DNA of 34,701 nt from Kineococcus sp. TRM81007 (GTDB lineage: Bacteria > Actinomycetota > Actinomycetes > Actinomycetales > Kineococcaceae). Below the pieces are notes generated by a model. That model saw only the letters and a list, made by a program, of their open reading frames with translations, did no database searches and had not been told where the DNA came from. The position numbers were made by a program, and so were the translations under genes. The stretch covers positions 103,407 to 138,107 of the forward strand of contig NZ_JALBVB010000052.1 of assembly GCF_022669155.1 (NCBI RefSeq). Reading direction: 5' to 3'. Numbering within the stretch: position 1 is the stretch's first letter; each line of letters begins with the position of its first letter. This document shows positions 27,994 through 34,701 of this stretch, piece by piece.

Positions 27994-29717
27994 CCGACGC
28001 CATCACCCTCGAGGTCATCCGCCACGCCCTGCTGGCCGCCGCCGAAGAGATGGCCCGAAACCTGTGCCGCACGGCCTACAACACCGTCGTCTACGAGATC
28101 CACGACTACGGCATCGGACTGCACGACGCCAACGGTGACGTCGTCGCCGATGCCCCCGGCATCGCCATCTTCACCCGCGGCAACGACCACGGCATCCACC
28201 GGGCCATCGAGCACCTCGGCCGCGACGCGATGGCCCCCGGTGACGTCTTCGTCCTGAACTACCCCTACTGGTCCTCCGCGCACACCCTCGATCCGCTGGT
28301 CTTCGCGCCCATCCACGTCGACGGTCAGCTGATCGGCTTCTCCTCCTGCCGCATCCACGTGCTGGACCTGAAGCAGAAGAACCCCGGCTACGTCCTGGAC
28401 TCCACCGACATGTACCAGGAAGGTCTCTTCTTCCCCGTCTCACGGCTGTACCGCGCCGGTGAGCCGAACCAGGAGATCTTCGACATCGTCCGGTTCAACT
28501 CGCGCATGCCCGAACGCACCATCGGGGACCTGCAGGCCCAGGTCTCGGCGTGCGTCACCGGCGTGCGCCGCACCCAGGACCTGGCGGCCAAGCACGGCGC
28601 CGACGTCCTGCTGCAGGCCATGGACTCCATCAACGCCCACGGCGAGCGCCTGGCCCGCCTCGCGCTGGCCGAACTGCCCCGAGGAACGTGGACGGCCACC
28701 GACATCGTCGACTCCGACGGGGTCGACCTGGACCGCGAGATCCTCATGAAGGCCACCGTCACCATCAGCGACGACGAGTTCGTCGTCGACTGGACGGGCA
28801 GCGAGAAGGACGTCCGCGGCCCCATCAACCTGCCCCTCGGGCAGACGATGGCCCTGTGCAGCCTGATCTTCAAGGCGCTCACCACCCCTGATTCCCCCGT
28901 CGTGGCCGGGAACTTCGCGCCTCTGCGCGTGGTCACCGAGGCCGGCAGCGTCATGCACGCCGTCCCGCCCATGCCGACGTTCACGCTGTGGACCGGCATC
29001 ATCGCCGGCGAGGTGATCCTCAAGGCGCTGGCGCAGGGCATGCCCGAGCGGGTACCGGCCAGCTCCGGCGGCGACGTCTCCTCGATGATGGGTCTGGGCG
29101 TCAACCCCCGCACCGGTGAGCACTGGCTGGAGGCGACCAACGAGGCCGTGGGCTTCGGCGGCCACGCCGGCGGCGACGGCGAAGACGGGATCATGCACCT
29201 GTCCGAGCCGGGCTGCCGCAACAACCCGGTGGAGGTGCTGGAGACGAAGTCGCCCATGGTGATCGACAGCTACGGCTACGTCCCGGACAGCGGTGGCGCC
29301 GGTCTGCACCGCGGTGGAGTGGGCGTGCAGCGCACCTACCGGTTCACCGCACCCTCCACGGGCATCTGCCTGGTCTACAAGACGAAGTCCGCACCGTGGC
29401 CGATCGCCGGCGGGCAGCCGGCCCGACCGGCGAGGATCGTCCTGAACCCCGGCACGCAGCACGAGGTCACCACGCGCGGCAGCTACAACCAGCTCGAGGC
29501 CGGTGAGGTCCTGGCCAACATCACCGGCGGCGGTGGTGGCTACGGCGACGCCTTCCAGCGCCCGGCCGAGGTGGTGTTGCGCGACGTCGTCGACGGCTTC
29601 GTCTCGCTGGAGGCGGCACGCACCGCTTACGGCGTCGTCCTCGTCCCCGCACCCGGCGCTGAGGGGGGCCTGGCCGTCGACGAGGCGCAGACCCTGGCTG
29701 CGCGCGCGGCGGCATGA
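27990..29717 (+). CDS. hyuB: Hydantoinase/oxoprolinase family protein, subunit B
   Basis: The 575-residue HyuB partner is of normal length for the family. It starts TDAITLEVIRHALLAAAEEM, the usual HyuB opening, followed by RTAYNTVVYEIHDYGIGLHD, PGDVFVLNYPYWSSAHTLD, a metal-site-like segment, and DWTGSEKDVRGPINLP. Near the end are SGGAGLHRGGVGVQRTYRF and NITGGGGGYGDAFQRP, both hallmark glycine-rich motifs. GTG overlaps hyuA by 4 nt behind GGAAGGAC. Together with HyuA it would hydrolyse a lactam or imide ring to an open amino or carbamoyl acid. The substrate is not decided by sequence. Confidence 0.94.
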   Translation: MTDAITLEVIRHALLAAAEEMARNLCRTAYNTVVYEIHDYGIGLHDANGDVVADAPGIAIFTRGNDHGIHRAIEHLGRDAMAPGDVFVLNYPYWSSAHTLDPLVFAPIHVDGQLIGFSSCRIHVLDLKQKNPGYVLDSTDMYQEGLFFPVSRLYRAGEPNQEIFDIVRFNSRMPERTIGDLQAQVSACVTGVRRTQDLAAKHGADVLLQAMDSINAHGERLARLALAELPRGTWTATDIVDSDGVDLDREILMKATVTISDDEFVVDWTGSEKDVRGPINLPLGQTMALCSLIFKALTTPDSPVVAGNFAPLRVVTEAGSVMHAVPPMPTFTLWTGIIAGEVILKALAQGMPERVPASSGGDVSSMMGLGVNPRTGEHWLEATNEAVGFGGHAGGDGEDGIMHLSEPGCRNNPVEVLETKSPMVIDSYGYVPDSGGAGLHRGGVGVQRTYRFTAPSTGICLVYKTKSAPWPIAGGQPARPARIVLNPGTQHEVTTRGSYNQLEAGEVLANITGGGGGYGDAFQRPAEVVLRDVVDGFVSLEAARTAYGVVLVPAPGAEGGLAVDEAQTLAARAAA

Positions 29718-30949
29718 GCCCCGACGAGAGCCTCGGCGCTGACGGGCGGTTCGCCCACCTCATCATCACGGATGCCCTGGTGCACGACGGTGGCCTCGGC
29801 GAGCCGTTCGAGGCCGATGTCGTGGTCTCCGCAGGACGGATCGTCGCCGTGGGCGCCGGCGCGGGCCGGGACCGCAGCGCGGCTCAGGTGCTGCCGGCGC
29901 AGGGCAGGTCCTTGCTGCCGGGCCTCATCGACGCGCACTTCCACGCCTACGCCACGACGCTGGACGCCTGGCAGCTGGAGACCCAGCGCCTCAGCTACGC
30001 CGCCCTGGTGGGGGCGCAGCGCCTCGGGCGGGCGCTGCGCCGGGGATTCACCACGGTGCGCGACGTCGCCGGCGGCGACGAGGGCCTGGAGCGAGCCTGC
30101 CGGGAGGGCCTGCTACCCGCCCCCCGCTACCTGTGGACCGGCCCGGCGATGAGCCAGACCGGCGGCCACGGTGACCCGCGACCCGGGGAGGTGAGCGTGT
30201 GCTTCCACGGCGGCCCCATGAACGAGGTGGTCGACGGTGTGGAGGCGCTGCGCGTGGCCACCCGCGACCGCTTCCGCCGGGGGGCGCACGCCGTGAAGAT
30301 CATGACGTCGGGTGGTGTCGTCTCACCCACGGACCCGATCCGCGTGCCGCAGTACTCCGCCGAGGAGGTCGCCGCCGTGTGCGGCGAGGCGCGTCGACGG
30401 GGCAGCTACGTCGCAGCGCACGCGTACTCACCCGAAGCGGTGCTGCACTCGGTGCGCTCCGGGGTGCGCTCGATCGAGCACGGCAACCTGCTGGACGCCG
30501 AAGCGGCCAGCGCCATGGCCACTGCCGGCGCGTTCCTGGTGCCCACGCTGGCGGCCTACGACGCCATGGCGCGCCGGCACGCCGAGGTTGGCCTCAGCCC
30601 CGTCCAGCGCGCCAAGAACACCGAAGTCCTCGAGGCGGGGAAGGCGGCCGTCGACACCGCGCGCAGCGCTGGAGTGCCGATCGGGTTCGGCTCGGACCTG
30701 ATGGCGCAGCTGGAAGACGACCAGCTCCGAGGCTTGCAGCTGCAGGCGGAGGTGCTGGGCGTCGACCAGACGATCCACTCGGCGACGCGGGTCAACGCAC
30801 GTCTGCTGGAGCGGGCCGACCTGGGCACCATCGCGGCCGGCGCCGTGGCGGACCTGCTGCTGCTCGACGGGCGCCTGCCGCAGGAGGGATCACTGCTGTG
30901 GAACGGGCAGCGGCCGAGGACCGTGGTGCAGGGCGGACGCGTCCTGTGA
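29714..30949 (+). CDS. Metal-dependent amidohydrolase (imidazolonepropionase/prolidase-like)
   Basis: The 411-residue amidohydrolase-superfamily enzyme resembles the COG1228 group (Xaa-Pro dipeptidase-like Sgx9260 members and imidazolonepropionase). The metal ligands are all visible: H75-F-H77 in IDAHFHAY, K195 in VKIMTSGG as the likely carboxylated bridging lysine, H236 in HAYS, H256 in IEHGN, and D328 in GSDL. ATG overlaps the hyuB stop by 4 nt. Its position after hyuAB suggests it cleaves a second amide, N-acyl or cyclic bond of the same substrate. Confidence 0.93.
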   Translation: MSPDESLGADGRFAHLIITDALVHDGGLGEPFEADVVVSAGRIVAVGAGAGRDRSAAQVLPAQGRSLLPGLIDAHFHAYATTLDAWQLETQRLSYAALVGAQRLGRALRRGFTTVRDVAGGDEGLERACREGLLPAPRYLWTGPAMSQTGGHGDPRPGEVSVCFHGGPMNEVVDGVEALRVATRDRFRRGAHAVKIMTSGGVVSPTDPIRVPQYSAEEVAAVCGEARRRGSYVAAHAYSPEAVLHSVRSGVRSIEHGNLLDAEAASAMATAGAFLVPTLAAYDAMARRHAEVGLSPVQRAKNTEVLEAGKAAVDTARSAGVPIGFGSDLMAQLEDDQLRGLQLQAEVLGVDQTIHSATRVNARLLERADLGTIAAGAVADLLLLDGRLPQEGSLLWNGQRPRTVVQGGRVL

Positions 30950-31863
30950 CGCATCGCCACAGCCGCCTGACCCTGTCCTGCGTCGTGCTCCCCGACCAGG
31001 CGCCGGAGGACTTCGTCCGTCAGGTGCGCGACGCCGAAGACGCCGGCGTACGCACGGTGTGGACGTACGACCACCTCTCCTGGAGGGCCTTGCGCGACGG
31101 GCCCTGGCACGCGACGGTGCCGCTGCTCGCCGCTGCGGCCACGGCCACCCGCACCGTGCGCCTCGGGCCACAGGTCGCCACCCCCAACTTCCGCCACCCG
31201 GTGCCGTTCGCCAAGGAGATCATGACGCTGGACCACCTCAGCGGTGGTCGGATCGATCTCGGCATCGGCATCGGCGCCGGTGCCCAGGACTCCGACGCCC
31301 GGGTCCTGGGGCAAGCCCCCCTCTCCCTGCGTGAACGGGCGGACCGCTTCGAGGAGTGGACCGCTCTGCTGACCGCGTGCTTCTCGCAGGAGCGCACGGA
31401 TCACCAGGGCACGTACTTCACGGCAGACGGTGCGCGAACCATCCCCGGCTGCCTGCAGCGACCCCGCGTACCCCTCACCCTGGCGGCCACCGGGCCACGC
31501 GGAATGCGCTTGGCCGCACGGTACGCCGACTCCTGGTTGACGTACGGCCCCTACGACGCCCGGCCTCGCCACGAGGAGTGGCTGGATGCCCTGGAGCGGC
31601 AGGTCCGGGCCTTCGACGACATCCGGGCACGAACTGCCCCCGAACGTCGTGTGCGCCGCATCGTGCAGGTGGCGCTCGACAGGATCGACCTGTTCGCTTC
31701 TGCGCACGCATACCACCGCACGTGTGAGGCGCTGGCTGCAGCGGGGTTCGATGAGATCTCCGTGCACTGGCCACGCGTGAGCGGCCAAGGCGTTCCGGCG
31801 GAACGCCTGGACGACGTCCTGAGTGCGCACTCACTACCGGCCCCCGCGGCGAACCAGGGCTGA
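30946..31863 (+). CDS. LLM class flavin-dependent (FMN or F420) oxidoreductase
   Basis: The 305-residue luciferase-like TIM-barrel protein has the characteristic blocks DAEDAGVRTVWTYDHLSW, TRTVRLGPQVATPNFRHP, and KEIMTLDHLSGGRIDLGIGIGAG, then GPRGMRLAARYADSWLTYG. The family includes F420-dependent reductases and FMN monooxygenases such as RutA, which opens the uracil ring. Whether it oxidises or reduces the operon substrate is not evident. GTG overlaps the amidohydrolase stop by 4 nt. It ends the operon, followed by a strong hairpin. Confidence 0.92.
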   Translation: MTHRHSRLTLSCVVLPDQAPEDFVRQVRDAEDAGVRTVWTYDHLSWRALRDGPWHATVPLLAAAATATRTVRLGPQVATPNFRHPVPFAKEIMTLDHLSGGRIDLGIGIGAGAQDSDARVLGQAPLSLRERADRFEEWTALLTACFSQERTDHQGTYFTADGARTIPGCLQRPRVPLTLAATGPRGMRLAARYADSWLTYGPYDARPRHEEWLDALERQVRAFDDIRARTAPERRVRRIVQVALDRIDLFASAHAYHRTCEALAAAGFDEISVHWPRVSGQGVPAERLDDVLSAHSLPAPAANQG

Positions 31864-31872
31864 GCGCCGATC

Positions 31873-31902
31873 CGGCCCTCACGGGTGGGGGTGAGCGGGC
31901 CG
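31873..31902 (+). terminator. Hairpin terminator of the cyclic-amide operon
   Basis: CGGCCCTCAC (31873-31882) pairs with GTGA (31891-31894) and GGGCCG (31897-31902), giving ten pairs with a 2-nt bulge and an 8-nt loop, 9 bp after the stop. It has no U-tract, but this is the strongest hairpin in that area. Confidence 0.6.
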
Positions 31903-31978
31903 CAGCGCCACCGCGTGGGGGTACGGCTGCTCCCACCAGGTGACGACCCGGCTGTGCTCCGCTGCTCACCGCACCGCC

Positions 31979-32128
31979 TCACCACCCTCGCTGGAGCACC
32001 TCCGGCTCGGGCAGCCCCTGCGCGCGCAGCGAGCGGTACAGCAGCAAGCGGGCGCTCGCCGCGACCGTCCACGTGTGCCCGGCCACGAGCGCCGTCCCGC
32101 GCCCGCGCCGTGCGGTCGCGCTCGCCTC
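31979..32128 (-). pseudogene. Unrecognised C-terminal coding fragment
   Basis: A minus-strand frame reads about 49 residues, including AGHTWTVAASARLLLYRSLR and ending PEVLQRGW before a stop at 31979. It has protein-like composition and very high GC at third positions. It abuts the transposase remnant in a different frame and has no start of its own. It may be the tail of a gene cut by the insertion; I do not recognise the family. Confidence 0.35.
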
Positions 32129-32130
32129 AC

Positions 32131-32421
32131 CGGGCGCGGGAGGCGGCGACGGTCGTCGTCCCCGCTGGAGGCGCCGATCGGCGCGGTGCCGTTCCAGGAC
32201 TCGACGTGAGTGCTGGTCGGGAACCGCGCGACGTCCCCGGCATCTCCCACCAGCAGCGCCGCCCCCGAGGGGCCGACGTCGTTCGGTGGCGGCAACCCGG
32301 AACCGGCGACAGCGACCACCTGGGCCGGTTCCTCCTCGGCCGCCTCGATCCTCCTGTCGATCACCACCAGCCCGGCGACCTCCTCCGCCGCCAGCGACCG
32401 CCGGGTCCTGCCGACGATGTC
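32131..32421 (-). pseudogene. IS110-family transposase remnant (C-terminal transposase_20 part)
   Basis: About 97 residues on the minus strand match the C-terminal domain of IS110/IS116/IS902 transposases: VIDRRIEAAEEE, then NDVGPSGAALLVGDAGDVAR and FPTSTHVESWNGTAPIGASSG, where the family has GxGPxTAARLLxExGDxxRF and ASYxGTAPxxxSSG. The N-terminal DEDD catalytic domain and the extreme C-terminus are missing and no start belongs to it, so it is a dead fragment. Substitutions such as LPPPND in place of the usual LxxIPG confirm decay. No clear ends or flanking repeats are visible. Confidence 0.85.
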
Positions 32422-32456
32422 GCGCGGGTGACCCGGTCGTCCACGGGCGCTGCGCC

Positions 32457-32462
32457 TATCCT
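32457..32462 (+). promoter_or_regulatory. Candidate -10 box of the FUSC-like gene
   Basis: TATCCT lies about 42 bp before the GTG at 32504 and fits TANNNT. The expected -35 region has no clear hexamer. Confidence 0.35.
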
Positions 32463-32503
32463 CGGGCCGCGGCCGCAGGGCCGCGCGGACGAGACGGAGG
32501 ATC

Positions 32504-33532
32504 GTGCGGGGAACGGCCTGGGAACTGCTCACGGTGCACCCGCACGACGCGGCCCACTGGGGTGCGCTGCGCGCAGCGTTGGGGTTGGCGGTACCGGCGC
32601 TGCTGCTGCTGACGACCGGGAACCTGGAGCACGCGCTGCCCGTGACGTTCGGCGCGCTCGCCGGGGTCTACGGCCGCCACGCCCGCTACCGCGCCCGGTT
32701 GCGCGTGCAGGCCGGTGCGGGTGCGCTCCTGGTGGGCTGCGTCGCCGCGGGGACCTCCGCCGCTGCCCTGGGGGTTGCCGCCCTGGCGCTGCTCGTCCCG
32801 GCGCTGGCCAGCGGTGCGGGCTTCCTCGCCGCGCGCCGCGGGGGCTGGCTGCCACCGGGCTCGCTGTTCGCCACCTTCGCCGCAGGAGCGTGCGCGGCGC
32901 ACCCGCGGTCGTGGGCGGACGTCGGTGCAGCGGTCGCGCTGAGCGCCGCAGCTGCGGCCTTCGCGCTGCTGCTGGGACAGGCGGGGGCGCTGCTGCCCGC
33001 CGGGCGGCGGCGGCCGAAGCGGGACGTGCCCGCCGGGCCGTCCGTGGGTGAGCAGGTGCGCGACCCCGCGGCGCGTGGCGACCTGCTCGCGCACGTCCTG
33101 GCGCCGCTGCTGGCAGGGGCACTGGCGACGGCCGCCGGGGGAGGGCACCCGTACTGGGCGATGGTCGCGGCCGTCGCGCCGCTGTCCGTGGCCGGTGCCC
33201 GCGACCGCCTCGCCCGCTCGGTGCACCGCGTGCTGGGGACGCTGGGCGGGGTGGCGCTGGCCTTCGCCCTGCTGTCGCTGGAACCGTCCCCGCTGGTCAC
33301 GATCGTGCTCGCCGCGCTGTTCCAGGCGTGGGCGGAACTGCTCGTGACCCGGCACTACGCCCTGGCGGTCGTGGGCATCACCCCGCTGGCGCTGCTCATG
33401 GTCCACCTCGCGGTCCCCGTCGACCCGGGCAGCGTGGCGGCCGACCGGGCCGTGCAGACGGTCCTCGGCTCCGCGGTGGCGGTGGCGCTGGTCCTGCTCG
33501 CCCCCCGCGGGTCCGCCCCCGCTCGGCGCTGA
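32504..33532 (+). CDS. FUSC-like membrane protein (aromatic acid exporter family)
   Basis: The 342-residue integral membrane protein has two similar hydrophobic halves of about five helices each (about residues 22-160 and 195-335), joined by a basic segment (AGRRRPKRDVPAGPS). GHPYWAMVAAVAPLS and RVLGTLGGVALAFALL in the second half, and ALPVTFGALAGVYGR in the first, follow the FUSC/YccS pattern, in which a conserved R.LGT..G region flanks the fourth helix. Relatives export aromatic acids or are uncharacterised. GTG 32504 has GGAGG only 3 nt upstream, a tight spacing. The gene stands alone, with a strong terminator after it and a transposase remnant before it. Confidence 0.82.
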   Translation: MRGTAWELLTVHPHDAAHWGALRAALGLAVPALLLLTTGNLEHALPVTFGALAGVYGRHARYRARLRVQAGAGALLVGCVAAGTSAAALGVAALALLVPALASGAGFLAARRGGWLPPGSLFATFAAGACAAHPRSWADVGAAVALSAAAAAFALLLGQAGALLPAGRRRPKRDVPAGPSVGEQVRDPAARGDLLAHVLAPLLAGALATAAGGGHPYWAMVAAVAPLSVAGARDRLARSVHRVLGTLGGVALAFALLSLEPSPLVTIVLAALFQAWAELLVTRHYALAVVGITPLALLMVHLAVPVDPGSVAADRAVQTVLGSAVAVALVLLAPRGSAPARR

Positions 33533-33568
33533 GGGCCCGGCACGGCGGGTCCGGTCCCGCCGGCGCCC
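33533..33568 (+). terminator. Strong hairpin terminator after the FUSC-like gene
   Basis: CGGCGGG (33543-33549) and CCCGCCG (33556-33562) form a perfect 7-bp stem with a 6-nt loop, extended by GGGC (33533-33536) with GCCC (33565-33568). It starts directly after the stop codon. Confidence 0.7.
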
Positions 33569-33642
33569 CTCTCGCTGGGCCGGCCGGGTGGTCGCCGCCC
33601 GTTCCGGTGCCGGCGGCCTTCAGGGGAGGAGGTAGGACGTCG

Positions 33643-33687
33643 ATGCCCCGGTCGAGCTGTCGTGCGGAGCGGGGGAGGGTGTGGTGA
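33643..33687 (+). CDS. Fourteen-codon upstream ORF coupled to the sensor gene
   Basis: An ATG at 33643, preceded by GGAGGAGGT (33625-33633), opens a 14-residue ORF (MPRSSCRAERGRVW) whose stop TGA overlaps the sensor GTG as GTGA at 33684-33687. It is rich in Arg and contains one Cys. The strong ribosome site and exact stop/start overlap suggest translational coupling or a regulatory leader peptide rather than a functional protein. It could also be chance. Confidence 0.4.
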   Translation: MPRSSCRAERGRVW

Positions 33688-34701
33688 CGCCGGTTCTCGG
33701 GCTGGCGTTCGCCTGCTCCGCCGTGGTGTGCGCGCTGACCGCCGTCCTCGCCTGGCGGCGGCGGGCGAACACCCCTGCGGCGGGGAGCCTGGCGGCCGCG
33801 ATGGCGGGGGTCGCCGTGTGGTCGGGGGCGGGTGTCCCCGCGCACCTGCCCGTGGACCTCGTCGTGCAGCGGATCAGCGGCATGGTCGGCTTCGCGGGCA
33901 TCCACCTGTCGGTCCTCGGCCTGTGGTGCCTGAGCCGGGCCGTGGCCGATCGCCACTGGCGGCTGCGGCGCGGCGTCGCGCTGCGCCTGGCGACGGCGTC
34001 CGCCCTGCTGGTGGCCGCGGTGGTCACCAACCCCTGGCACCACCTCGTCTTCCCCAGCGTCAGCGCCTCCGGGCCCGACCAGCGCCTGGACGTCAGCCTG
34101 GGACCGCTGTTCTGGGTCCACACGGGATACTGCTACCTCCTGCTGGGCTGGGGCCTGCAGCGTCTCGCCACCGCGTGGTGGCGCGCCAGGTCGGTCTTCC
34201 GCCGGCAGCTGACCCACCTGCTCGCCGCGGCGTGCGTGCCGCTGGTCGGCAACATCGCCGTCCTGATCGCGGCCCGCGGTGAGCACCCGGTGGACCACAC
34301 CCCCCTCTTCTTCGCCGTGACCGGTCTGATCGACGCGCGGGCGATCTTCCGGCACGGCCTGCTGCACCTGGTGCCGGTGGCGCGCGCCCGCGTCGTCGAC
34401 GGCATCGACGACGCCGTGGTGGTCGTCGACGACCAGGCGCGGGTCATCGACGCCAACCCCGCGGCGTCGGCGCTGCTGGCGCGCGGCGCCCCCGACGACC
34501 TCGTCGGCCGCCCGGCGGCGCAGGTGCTGCCGCCGGAGCTGGGCGACCTGCTGCGGGGCACGGTCGTGCGCGTGCACGCCGAACTGGCCGCCGGCGTGCA
34601 CGTCGACGCCCGCACCAGCGTCCTGACCGACCCCCGCGGGCACCCGTTCGGGTGGGTGGTCGTCCTGCGCGACGTCAGCGAGCTCGTCGAGCAGCGTGCG
34701 C
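33684..34701 (+). CDS. 7TM-PAS sensor protein, 3' end outside the window (histidine kinase or GGDEF-type)
   Basis: This partial gene runs past the window end, with 339 codons visible. About seven hydrophobic segments fill residues 1-225, with the TNPWHHLVFP motif typical of the histidine-kinase N-terminal 7TM region. The segment AIFRHGLLHLVPVARARVVDGI links to a PAS domain (about 235-339: DDAVVVVDDQARVIDANPAA, then GWVVVLRDVSE). The output domain is not visible. In this architecture it is usually a histidine kinase, sometimes a GGDEF domain, which would connect with BldD signalling. GTG 33684 is chosen over GTG 33681 because GGAGGG sits 4-5 nt upstream and because of the GTGA overlap with the small upstream ORF. 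Confidence 0.85.
   Translation, partial: MTPVLGLAFACSAVVCALTAVLAWRRRANTPAAGSLAAAMAGVAVWSGAGVPAHLPVDLVVQRISGMVGFAGIHLSVLGLWCLSRAVADRHWRLRRGVALRLATASALLVAAVVTNPWHHLVFPSVSASGPDQRLDVSLGPLFWVHTGYCYLLLGWGLQRLATAWWRARSVFRRQLTHLLAAACVPLVGNIAVLIAARGEHPVDHTPLFFAVTGLIDARAIFRHGLLHLVPVARARVVDGIDDAVVVVDDQARVIDANPAASALLARGAPDDLVGRPAAQVLPPELGDLLRGTVVRVHAELAAGVHVDARTSVLTDPRGHPFGWVVVLRDVSELVEQRA

Noticed and set aside
31885-33051. Plus-strand frame of 388 codons across the transposase remnant and into the FUSC-like gene
   Set aside because: The translation is Arg/Ala/Pro-rich with no domain and overlaps two better-supported features.

Overview
The window is very GC-rich DNA from an actinomycete. The evidence is a BldD orthologue next to a PyrR-led pyrimidine operon, many GTG/TTG starts, GTGA stop/start overlaps, and short promoter-like TAGGGT hexamers close to starts. 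The overall look fits the Kineosporiales (Kineococcus-like), but that genus guess is only an inference. No tRNA, rRNA or CRISPR array was seen.

Region 1 (42-9652) is core genome. bldD (minus strand) diverges from a tightly coupled operon pyrR-pyrB-pyrC-(PH-like membrane protein)-carA-carB-pyrF; every junction is a 1-4 nt overlap. The shared upstream region holds two near-consensus BldD boxes, a candidate pyr promoter and a PyrR-binding hairpin that can hide the pyrR Shine-Dalgarno sequence. pyrD and pyrE are not here.

Region 2 (9653-17259) holds a two-gene ABC exporter whose degenerate ATPase motifs all fall in the same composite site, a large secreted nuclease ending in RTX-type repeats, and a convergent universal stress protein gene with a possible Dos (DevR) box upstream.

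Region 3 (17260-21066) is a four-gene iron-siderophore importer of the YclNOPQ/FatBCD type (lipoprotein, two permeases, ATPase) behind a possible DtxR/IdeR iron box. The first permease has a puzzling start.

Region 4 (21067-32503) looks accessory. A decayed minus-strand coding stretch of about 1 kb is followed by a seven-gene operon: RbsB/A/C-type importer, hydantoinase/oxoprolinase A and B subunits, a metal-dependent amidohydrolase and a luciferase-like flavin enzyme. Together they look like uptake and opening of a cyclic amide or imide, substrate unknown. A strong hairpin terminator and an IS110-family transposase remnant close it.

Region 5 (32504-34701) has a FUSC-like membrane protein with a strong terminator, then a 14-codon upstream ORF coupled to a 7TM-PAS sensor gene that runs off the window end.
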